The notes under the pieces: model-generated
The model's input: only the letters and a program-made list of their open reading frames with translations
What the model was told of the DNA's origin: nothing
Databases searched by the model: none
Shown: positions 1 to 7,610 of the stretch, piece by piece
Layout of the letters: each line of letters begins with the position of its first letter
How positions within the stretch are numbered: the stretch's first letter is position 1
DNA from: Butyrivibrio sp. NC2007
GTDB taxonomy: Bacteria; Bacillota; Clostridia; Lachnospirales; Lachnospiraceae
Direction: 5' to 3'
NCBI RefSeq assembly: GCF_000421405.1
Contig: NZ_ATWY01000007.1
Location: 97,142-161,141 of the forward strand
Length of the DNA: 64,000 nt
Made by a program: the position numbers and the translations under genes

Positions 1-114
1 TCAGCTAAGGACTTCTACGAGCCTATGCTTGATGAAGTCGGACTTAAGAGCCCATTTAAGGACGGAACCATTAAGGAACTGGCAGATGATATGAATGCCA
101 AGATCTTTGGTTAA
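1..114 (+). CDS. C-terminal fragment of an unidentified protein
   Basis: The window opens inside a reading frame that ends at TAA 112-114 and gives the last 37 residues of a protein. The tail is mixed acidic and basic, with no membrane segment or recognisable motif. I cannot name the family from this piece. It lies 67 nt upstream of the binding-protein start in the same direction, and no clear terminator is visible between them, so co-transcription with the transporter operon is possible but unproven. Confidence 0.6.
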   Translation, partial: SAKDFYEPMLDEVGLKSPFKDGTIKELADDMNAKIFG

Positions 115-181
115 TATGATTTATTTGTCTTTCTATATTTCTATGAGGGGCATTTAAATAAATACAAAAGGAGGAATGTTT

Positions 182-2575
182 ATGAAAAACAGAAACAAAG
201 TGTTGTCTGTACTTCTTGCTACATCTCTTGTTCTTGGAACAGCAGCTTGTGGCGCACAGCAGCCCGCATCTGACAATACAGGCGCTGATACACAGCAGGC
301 AACAGAAAACACCGGTGATCAGGCAACTGAAGCCGCTTCTACAGAAGAAGTAGCATCTGGTTCTGACGCACCACTGGTAATCGCATCTGACGATTTTTCA
401 GAGAAATTCAGCGAGTTCTTTGCTGCATCCGTACCGGATCAGCGTGTAGCTGATTTCACATCAGTAGCTCTTCTCGGCAATGACCGTGCAGGTGAGCTCA
501 TCTACAACGGTATCGAGGGAGAGACTAAGACTTACAACGGAACTGATTACACCTATCAGGGAATCGCTGATTGTGTTGTAACAGAGAACGCTGACGGAAC
601 AGTTGACTATGAGTTCAAGCTTCGTGAGGGCGTTAAGTTCTCAGATGGTGAGGAGCTCACAGCTGATGACGTAATCTTTTCATATTATGTTTACATTGAT
701 CCTTCATACGACGGAAGTGCTTCAACATACGCTCTTCCTATCAAAGGTCTTGCAGAGTACAGAAGCGGATCAGATACACTCTTTAACCTTCTTGTTAAGG
801 GCGGAGCTGATAACACAGACTTCACATTTGTAACAGAAGATCAGCAGAAGAAGTTCTTCGAGACAGATCTTCCTGAGGCAGGTGCTAAGTTTGCTCAGTC
901 AATCGCAGACTACTGCACAGCTAAGGGTTATCTTGCAGCTACAGAGGCAGTTGCTAAGGCAGACATCGCTAACGCAATGGCTAACTGGGGCTTTGCTAAG
1001 GATAACGAGGACGGAACAATCACAACTGCTGCAACAGGAACAACATTTGATGTTGCAGGCGGACAGGCTCCTACAGCAGAAGATTTCTGGAATGAGATGA
1101 TGGCATCTTACGAAGGAGATGTTGTTACTCTTTCTGACACAGAGCAGGCTGATTCAGGAATCCTTGATTTCCTTTCAGATGACTACAAGGTTGCTATTGA
1201 GACAGGTGATTCTGTAGATCACGTTGAAGGTATTCAGAAGGTTGATGACCACACTGTAAAGATTACTCTTACAGAGGTTGATGCTACAGCTATTTACCAG
1301 CTCGCAATCATGGTATCACCTATGCACTACTATGGTGATCCTTCAAAGTATGATTATGACAACAACAAGTTCGGATTTGAGAAGGGTGACCTTTCAAGCG
1401 TTCGTGCTAAGACAACAACTCCTATGGGAGCTGGCCCTTACAAGTTCGAGAAGTTCGAGAACAAGATCGTTTACATGACAGCTAACGAGAACTACTGGGA
1501 AGGTGTTCCTGTAACTAAGAACCTTCAGTTCAAGGTTACATCAAATGCTGATAAGGAGAGCGGTGTAGTTCAGGGTACAGTTGATATCTCTGATCCTTCA
1601 GCTTCTAAGTCAGCTCTTGAGCAGATCGCCGGCGAGAACTCAAACGGTGAGCTCTCAGGTGACAAGCTCACAACAGTTCTTACAGACTACAGAGGATACG
1701 GTTACATCGGTATGAACTCTGAGAACGTTTGTGTAGGCGGAGAGAACGGCAGCGAGGCTTCTAAGAACCTTAGAAAGGCTATCGCAACTGTAATTTCAGT
1801 TTACCGTGACGTAACAATTGATTCTTACTACGGCGAAGCTGCTTCAGTTATCAACTATCCTATTTCTAACACATCATGGGCAGCTCCTCAGGCTTCAGAT
1901 CCTGATTACAAGGTAGCATTCTCTGTTGATGTAAACGGAAATGATATCTACACAGCAGGCATGAGCGAGGATGAGAAGTATGCAGCAGCTCTTGAGGCAG
2001 CTCTTGGCTACTTCGAGGCAGCAGGTTACACAGTAACAGACGGTAAGCTTACAGCAGCTCCTGAAGGTGCTAAGCTTGGTTACGAAGTAATGATCGGTGG
2101 CGGCGGATCAGGTGATCACCCTTCATTCGGTATCCTTACAGCAGCTTCTGAGTCACTTAAGACCATCGGCTTTGATCTTCAGATCAACGACCTTTCAGAC
2201 ACATCCATCCTTTGGAATGCTCTTGAGGCCGGCACAGCAGAGCTCTGGTGTGCAGCTTGGCAGACAACTCTTGATCCTGATATGTTCCAGATCTATCACT
2301 CAGAGGGTGGTAGCGCAGGTCATTACAGAATCTACTCAGATGAGCTTGATAAGCTCGTTCTTGAGGCAAGAACTGTAACAGATCAGGCAGTTCGTAAGGC
2401 TCTTTACAAAGAGGCTCTTGACTTCGTTGTTGATTTTGCATGTGAGATCCCTGTATATCAGAGACAGGATTGCAACATATTCAGCACAGAGAGAATCAAT
2501 GTTGACACTATCACACCTGATCAGACAACATACTACACATATCTCAACGAGATTCATAAGATTGCTATGAACTAA
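182..2575 (+). CDS. Oligopeptide/dipeptide-type ABC transporter substrate-binding lipoprotein (SBP family 5)
   Basis: Captures a peptide-like substrate outside the membrane for the permeases encoded downstream. The N terminus is a lipoprotein signal with lipobox LGTAAC, followed by a Gln/Thr/Glu-rich linker typical of a tethered binding protein. The body carries family 5 features, including the LREGVKFSDGEELTADDV block near residue 145. At 797 residues it is much longer than usual OppA/DppA proteins (about 520-600); an Ala-rich acidic insertion lies at roughly residues 200-330. ATG182 is preferred over ATG176 because AGGAGG at 169-174 lies 7 nt from ATG182 but only 1 nt from ATG176. First gene of a five-gene opp/dpp-like operon; the exact substrate cannot be read from sequence. 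Confidence 0.9.
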   Translation: MKNRNKVLSVLLATSLVLGTAACGAQQPASDNTGADTQQATENTGDQATEAASTEEVASGSDAPLVIASDDFSEKFSEFFAASVPDQRVADFTSVALLGNDRAGELIYNGIEGETKTYNGTDYTYQGIADCVVTENADGTVDYEFKLREGVKFSDGEELTADDVIFSYYVYIDPSYDGSASTYALPIKGLAEYRSGSDTLFNLLVKGGADNTDFTFVTEDQQKKFFETDLPEAGAKFAQSIADYCTAKGYLAATEAVAKADIANAMANWGFAKDNEDGTITTAATGTTFDVAGGQAPTAEDFWNEMMASYEGDVVTLSDTEQADSGILDFLSDDYKVAIETGDSVDHVEGIQKVDDHTVKITLTEVDATAIYQLAIMVSPMHYYGDPSKYDYDNNKFGFEKGDLSSVRAKTTTPMGAGPYKFEKFENKIVYMTANENYWEGVPVTKNLQFKVTSNADKESGVVQGTVDISDPSASKSALEQIAGENSNGELSGDKLTTVLTDYRGYGYIGMNSENVCVGGENGSEASKNLRKAIATVISVYRDVTIDSYYGEAASVINYPISNTSWAAPQASDPDYKVAFSVDVNGNDIYTAGMSEDEKYAAALEAALGYFEAAGYTVTDGKLTAAPEGAKLGYEVMIGGGGSGDHPSFGILTAASESLKTIGFDLQINDLSDTSILWNALEAGTAELWCAAWQTTLDPDMFQIYHSEGGSAGHYRIYSDELDKLVLEARTVTDQAVRKALYKEALDFVVDFACEIPVYQRQDCNIFSTERINVDTITPDQTTYYTYLNEIHKIAMN

Positions 2576-2616
2576 GTTTTAGCGGAAAATCCGTAAATTA
2601 TGCTTTATTTGGTAGC

Positions 2617-2648
2617 AAATCGCAGTGCACAGCTGTGCACTGCGATTT
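2617..2648 (+). terminator. 32-bp perfect palindrome between binding-protein and permease genes
   Basis: A perfect inverted repeat with no loop spacer (half-site AAATCGCAGTGCACAG). It sits in the 121-nt gap after the binding-protein gene. No immediate T-run follows, so it may act as a 3'-end stabiliser or partial terminator that lets the binding protein outnumber the permeases. A DNA operator is the alternative. Confidence 0.6.
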
Positions 2649-2696
2649 CTGCGCCAAAAGATTTTGTTTTTCTACTAGATAAGGAGCACCATTACA

Positions 2697-3683
2697 ATGA
2701 AGAAGTTTATAATTAGAAGACTGCTTATATCTGTTGTTCTTCTATTCTTTGTATCTATGATCATTTATACAATAATGCGTCTGATGCCTACATCTTACGT
2801 GGAGACTCAGGCAATGACCCTTGCCCAGAGACCCGGATCAAAGTCATTTCAGGAGTGGGTTGATCAGCTCAACGCACAGTATGGTCTGGATACCGGCATA
2901 GTTCAGGGATACTTCAGATGGCTATCTAAAGCGATTAGACTGGATTTTGGAGATTCCTGGTATTTCAATCAGCCTGTTCTTCAGAAGTTCTCCAGTGTTA
3001 TCTGGTATTCATTCGGACTCGGACTTGCTGCATTTATTATTGAGATCTTAATTGCTATTCCTGCCGGAATCGTAGCAGCAAGAAAACAGTATTCAATTGC
3101 AGACTACGCAATAACAGTTATTGCACTCATCGGTATTTCACTGCCGAGCTTTTTCTTTGCGACAATTTTGAAATATGTCTTTTCCATCAGACTCGGATGG
3201 GTTGATCTGTACGGTATCGTAAGCCGTATGCATGAGACTATGTCCGATGCGGGAAAAGTTTTAGATATGGTTAAGCATATGGTACTTCCTACACTTACAC
3301 TTGTCGTTGTAAGTATCGGATCCCTTATGCGTTATACACGTGCCAACATGCTCGAGGTTCTGAATTCTGATTACATCAGAACAGCAAGAGCAAAAGGTCT
3401 TCCTGAGAACAAGGTTATCAATCACCATGCCTTCAGGAACACACTTATTCCTATCGTTACACTTCTCGGTGGATCACTTCCGGGACTCTTTGGTGGTGCT
3501 ATGATCACTGAGACTCTCTATCAGATCCCCGGAATAGGATATACTTTCTATCAGTGCGTAACTCAGGGAGATATTCCTTTTGTTATGTTCTACATGGTAT
3601 TTATGGCTGTTCTTATTCTTTTAGGCAACCTCATCGCAGATATCACATATGCTCTTGTTGATCCAAGAGTACGAGTAAATTAA
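2697..3683 (+). CDS. Oligopeptide ABC transporter permease, OppB/DppB type
   Basis: Membrane-spanning half of the peptide importer. The 328-residue protein starts with the MKKFIIRRLLISVV segment typical of DppB/OppB and has about six hydrophobic segments. A cytoplasmic EAA-type loop, YIRTARAKGLPENKVI, lies near residues 225-240 and contacts the ATPases. Length is normal for the family. An AAGGAGC ribosome site precedes ATG2697. The next permease begins 17 nt after this stop, so the two are translated from one message. Confidence 0.93.
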   Translation: MKKFIIRRLLISVVLLFFVSMIIYTIMRLMPTSYVETQAMTLAQRPGSKSFQEWVDQLNAQYGLDTGIVQGYFRWLSKAIRLDFGDSWYFNQPVLQKFSSVIWYSFGLGLAAFIIEILIAIPAGIVAARKQYSIADYAITVIALIGISLPSFFFATILKYVFSIRLGWVDLYGIVSRMHETMSDAGKVLDMVKHMVLPTLTLVVVSIGSLMRYTRANMLEVLNSDYIRTARAKGLPENKVINHHAFRNTLIPIVTLLGGSLPGLFGGAMITETLYQIPGIGYTFYQCVTQGDIPFVMFYMVFMAVLILLGNLIADITYALVDPRVRVN

Positions 3684-3700
3684 GAAAGGAGGAAGAAGAA

Positions 3701-5362
3701 ATGGCTAACGAAAATATTGAGAAAAAAGATATGAGCCTTGATGATGCAAACAGAGTCAGAGTTCTTTCTCCCGGAATGATGGTCTTTAAGAGATTCATCA
3801 GAAACAAGCTCGCTATTGTAGGTATCGTTATTATAGTATTTATGTTCCTGTTCTCATTTGTGGGAGGCCTTTTAAATCCTTATTCACAGAGTCAGGTATT
3901 CTATACAACAGAGCAGATCCTTAAGGATTATGCCGGAGCAACAGCTATAGATCAGTATCAGATCTATCAGGTAGATGGAGTAAAGCTTCCATCAGATATT
4001 TATTCAAAGACACTTATTGCTGCTTCCACAAACAAGTTCGTATTTGAGACCAGAGACGGTTCACTTTTAGGACTCGGAAATGTAGGAGAGGGCGTATACC
4101 GTATCTTCTCTTTGGAAGAAGTAAACATGCTTCTTAAAAAGAATGCTGCTTATGATGAAGCAGTAGCAGCAGGTGAGAACTTCTTTGTTGACAAAGACGG
4201 TAAGACTTATGTTTTCCAGGACAATGGTGACCCAATGCCATCTGTTTATGAAGCAACAGAGATGGGCGTAGCTGCCATGAAGTCTTTTACAACCTATGAA
4301 AAGGATGCCAAGCTTTCATACGAATTCTACTGCGGCGCTCTGACAGCCGTTGCTGATGGAGAGAAGTCTTTTGAAGCAGACGGCAAGACATATTCCGTTG
4401 ATGGAGATGTCATTACTGATGGCACTACAGAAGTAGCTCTTGTTTCAGACGTCAACTTCAACGCTGCCAATGCAGGTGTGTTCATCAGCCCTGCATACAA
4501 GGAGGCTGCTATGGCTGCTATCGAGGCTGGACAGACTTCCTTCACCTTCGCTGATGAAGACGGAACCGAGATCGAGTACAGGATTGAGAACAAGAACGGA
4601 CAGTACACCTTCAGAAGATTCCAGGAGACACGAGTTATCGATACATACGCAAGACCTTCAGCTAAGCACTGGGTTGGTACAGACGCTAACGGCATGGACC
4701 TTCTTGCAAGACTTATGTACGGTGGACGTATCTCACTTCTTATCGGATTCGTTGTAATCTTCATTGAGGTGTTCATCGGAATGATCATCGGTGGTATCGC
4801 AGGCTTCTTCGGAGGCTGGGTAGATAACCTCCTGATGCGTATAGTAGATGTGGTTTACTGTATTCCTACAATGCCTCTTTACCTGATCCTTGGTTCAATC
4901 ATGGACTACTATCAGGCAAGCGCAACAACACGTATTTACATGCTCTGCGTTATCATGGCTGTTATCGGATGGGTTGGTATTGCCCGTATCGTAAGAGGAC
5001 AGATCCTCTCTCTTCGTGAGCAGGAGTTCATGGTTGCAGCAGAAGCAACAGGTATCAGTACTTACAGACGTATCTTTAAGCACCTTATTCCAAACGTAGT
5101 TCCACAGCTTATCGTATTCGCAAGTATGGGACTTGGTGATGTTATCCTTGCAGAGGCTACACTTTCATTCCTGGGACTTGGTATCAAGTATCCTGCAGCT
5201 TCCTGGGGATCAATCATCAACGCGGTTAATGATTCTTACGTTATGAGCAATTATGTATTTGTTTGGCTTCCTGCCGGCGTATTCATCCTGCTTACGGTTC
5301 TTGCCTTTAACTTTATAGGTGACGGACTTCGTGATGCGTTTGATCCAAAGATGAAGAGGTGA
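3701..5362 (+). CDS. Oligopeptide ABC transporter permease, OppC/DppC type, with large extracytoplasmic insertion
   Basis: Second membrane subunit of the peptide importer. Residues 25-50 form the first membrane helix. The canonical OppC block HWVGTDANGMDLLARLMYGG, usually near residue 75, appears only near residue 320; the roughly 245 residues between are soluble, acidic and repetitive in composition. The remainder has five hydrophobic segments and an EAA loop (EATGISTYRRIFKHLIPN). At 553 residues it is nearly twice the usual 290-310. The inserted part should face outward, where it could contact the enlarged binding protein. AAAGGAGG precedes ATG3701. The next gene overlaps or abuts the stop. 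Confidence 0.9.
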   Translation: MANENIEKKDMSLDDANRVRVLSPGMMVFKRFIRNKLAIVGIVIIVFMFLFSFVGGLLNPYSQSQVFYTTEQILKDYAGATAIDQYQIYQVDGVKLPSDIYSKTLIAASTNKFVFETRDGSLLGLGNVGEGVYRIFSLEEVNMLLKKNAAYDEAVAAGENFFVDKDGKTYVFQDNGDPMPSVYEATEMGVAAMKSFTTYEKDAKLSYEFYCGALTAVADGEKSFEADGKTYSVDGDVITDGTTEVALVSDVNFNAANAGVFISPAYKEAAMAAIEAGQTSFTFADEDGTEIEYRIENKNGQYTFRRFQETRVIDTYARPSAKHWVGTDANGMDLLARLMYGGRISLLIGFVVIFIEVFIGMIIGGIAGFFGGWVDNLLMRIVDVVYCIPTMPLYLILGSIMDYYQASATTRIYMLCVIMAVIGWVGIARIVRGQILSLREQEFMVAAEATGISTYRRIFKHLIPNVVPQLIVFASMGLGDVILAEATLSFLGLGIKYPAASWGSIINAVNDSYVMSNYVFVWLPAGVFILLTVLAFNFIGDGLRDAFDPKMKR

Positions 5363-5367
5363 TAAAG

Positions 5368-6504
5368 ATGGCTAAAAAGGATAATTATATTTCTGCCAGG
5401 GAGTCGAGAAGGATTTCAAGAGAAAACCGTAAGATCACTGCAGCAATTGAGAAAAAGAGAAACAGAAAAAACATTCCGGAGAGCGAGTATGTTACTCAGA
5501 TGAAGAATCCGGATAACTGTGTAGAGTTTGATAATGTACACACATATTTCTTTACAGATATAGGAACAGTTAAGGCCGTTGACGGTGTTTCCTTCGAAGT
5601 ACCAACAGGTAAGACTGTAGGTATCGTTGGTGAGTCAGGATGCGGAAAGAGTGTAACTTCTCTTTCACTTATGCAGCTGGTTCAGCGCCCTTCAGGACAG
5701 ACTGTCGAGGGTGAGATCAGATTCAACACCGGAGATAAGGCTATTAACGTAGTAAATGCACCTGCATCTTACATGCAGAAGCTCCGTGGTAATTCCATGG
5801 GTATGATCTTCCAGGAGCCTATGACCAGCCTTAATCCTGTATTCAGGATCGGCGATCAGGTTGATGAGGTTATTAAGCTTCACAACCCTGATATGAGCGC
5901 TGATGATGTTAAGGCAAGAACACTTGAGATGCTTCAGCTTGTTGGTATTGCCAACAAGGAGGGCGTTTACAAAATGTATCCTCATGAGCTTTCAGGTGGT
6001 ATGAGACAGCGTGTCATGATCGCTATGGCTCTTGCCTGCGATCCTAAGCTTATCATTGCCGATGAGCCTACGACAGCTCTTGATGTTACAATTCAGGCTC
6101 AGATCCTTGACCTTCTGCGTGATCTTAAGGACAAGATCAATTCATCTATCATGCTCATCACCCATGACCTTGGCGTTGTAGCTGAGATGGCTGATTTCGT
6201 TGTTGTTATGTACGCCGGAAGAGTAGTAGAAAAAGGTACTGCTACAGAGATCTTCAAGGATCCAAGACATCCTTATACCATCGGACTTATGAATTCAAAG
6301 CCCGTGGTTGGTAAGCACGTAGATAAGCTCTACAGCATACCCGGTAATGTTCCTAATCCTATTGATATGCCCAATTATTGCTATTTCAAGGATAGATGTG
6401 AGATGTGCACAGAAAAGTGTAACGGCGCTTATCCTAAGACTTATAAGGTATCACCTACACATGAGGTTGCCTGCTACAGATGTGAGGAAGGAGGGCTTAA
6501 CTGA
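5368..6504 (+). CDS. Oligopeptide ABC transporter ATP-binding protein, OppD/DppD type
   Basis: One of the two ATPases that power peptide import. Walker A GESGCGKS lies near residue 88, signature LSGGM near 207 and Walker B LIIADEP near 230, with the switch His in LITHDLG. The C-terminal oligopeptide/dipeptide extension contains the Cys-rich segment [10 protein letters not shown] found in this family. A basic N-terminal extension of about 45 residues precedes the nucleotide-binding domain. ATG5368 is preferred to GTG5359 because AGAGG at 5355-5359 is at proper distance from it and overlaps GTG5359. The stop overlaps the next start by one base. Confidence 0.93.
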   Translation: MAKKDNYISARESRRISRENRKITAAIEKKRNRKNIPESEYVTQMKNPDNCVEFDNVHTYFFTDIGTVKAVDGVSFEVPTGKTVGIVGESGCGKSVTSLSLMQLVQRPSGQTVEGEIRFNTGDKAINVVNAPASYMQKLRGNSMGMIFQEPMTSLNPVFRIGDQVDEVIKLHNPDMSADDVKARTLEMLQLVGIANKEGVYKMYPHELSGGMRQRVMIAMALACDPKLIIADEPTTALDVTIQAQILDLLRDLKDKINSSIMLITHDLGVVAEMADFVVVMYAGRVVEKGTATEIFKDPRHPYTIGLMNSKPVVGKHVDKLYSIPGNVPNPIDMPNYCYFKDRCEMCTEKCNGAYPKTYKVSPTHEVACYRCEEGGLN

Positions 6505-7475
6505 TGGAAAATATATTAGAAGTTAAAAACCTCAAGAAATACTTCCCCATAAAGGGCGGCTTCTTTGGAGGCGTTACAGGAGAAGTTAAGGCTGTTGACG
6601 ATGTTTCTTTTACAATCAAAAAAGGAACAACAATGGGACTCGTTGGAGAGTCAGGCTGTGGTAAGTCAACAACAGGACGTACAATCTTAAGACTTATTGA
6701 GAAGACTTCAGGAGATATCATCTTCAACGGTCAGGATATCAGTACGCTTGATAAGAAGCAGCTCCGCGAGCTCAGAACCAAGATGCAGATCATCTTCCAG
6801 GATCCGTACTCATCTCTTTCACCAAGACTTCCTATCGGTGAAATCATTGGAGAGGCTGTAAGAGAGCACGGACTTGTACCTGCATCAGAGTATGATGAGT
6901 ACATCAGCAATATCATGAAGGAGTGCGGACTTCAGGAATACCACAAGGACAGATATCCTCATGAGTTCTCCGGCGGACAGAGACAGCGTATCTGTATCGC
7001 AAGAGCCCTTGCTCTTAAGCCTGAGTTTGTTGTATGTGATGAGCCTGTATCAGCGCTTGATGTTTCTATCCAGGCACAGATCATTAACCTTTTAAAGCAG
7101 CTTCAGGAAGACAGAGGACTTACATATCTGTTCATTTCGCATGACCTTTCTGTAGTTGAGCACATTTCCGATACTATTGGCGTAATGTATCTTGGAAATC
7201 TGGTTGAGACAGGTAATACAGAGGATATCTTTGCAAATCCTCTGCACCCATATACAAAGGCATTGTTCTCTGCAATTCCAATGCCTGATCCTGATATCAA
7301 GAAGGACAGAATCCTGCTTCAGGGAGACATTCCTTCACCTGCAAACCCACCTAAGGGCTGCAAGTTCCATACAAGATGTTCTCAGTGTATGGCTAAGTGT
7401 AAAGAGGTTGCTCCTACTCCTAAGGATATGGGAAACGGACACGCTGTTTGCTGCCATCTTTACGATGAAAACTGA
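6504..7475 (+). CDS. Oligopeptide ABC transporter ATP-binding protein, OppF/DppF type
   Basis: Partner ATPase to the preceding OppD-type subunit. Walker [10 protein letters not shown] lies near residue 47, signature FSGGQRQR near 154, and Walker [13 protein letters not shown] near 174. The C terminus has the family Cys motif [14 protein letters not shown]. Its 323 residues match the family. ATG6504 shares its A with the TGA stop of the upstream gene, so translation is probably coupled; AAGGAGGG lies just upstream. Last gene of the operon, followed by a hairpin terminator. Confidence 0.94.
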   Translation: MENILEVKNLKKYFPIKGGFFGGVTGEVKAVDDVSFTIKKGTTMGLVGESGCGKSTTGRTILRLIEKTSGDIIFNGQDISTLDKKQLRELRTKMQIIFQDPYSSLSPRLPIGEIIGEAVREHGLVPASEYDEYISNIMKECGLQEYHKDRYPHEFSGGQRQRICIARALALKPEFVVCDEPVSALDVSIQAQIINLLKQLQEDRGLTYLFISHDLSVVEHISDTIGVMYLGNLVETGNTEDIFANPLHPYTKALFSAIPMPDPDIKKDRILLQGDIPSPANPPKGCKFHTRCSQCMAKCKEVAPTPKDMGNGHAVCCHLYDEN

Positions 7476-7504
7476 TCATTTTGGAAACTGAATAAGTAAT
7501 GCAT

Positions 7505-7531
7505 AAAAGGCGGTGAAAATCGCCTTTTTTT
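7505..7531 (+). terminator. Rho-independent terminator of the opp/dpp-like operon
   Basis: AAAAGGCG and CGCCTTTT pair around an 8-nt loop and run into a T7 tract, 30 nt after the OppF-type stop. Confidence 0.9.
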
Positions 7532-7610
7532 GCGGAAAAAAAGCCGTTTTTATGGTAATATAAAAATAGATTATTATGTTAAATTTTATTTTAAGAAAAA
7601 GGGGATAATT

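Noticed and set aside
7530..7610. Upstream start of the flavoprotein
   Set aside because: It begins inside the preceding terminator; ATG7611 has a ribosome site.
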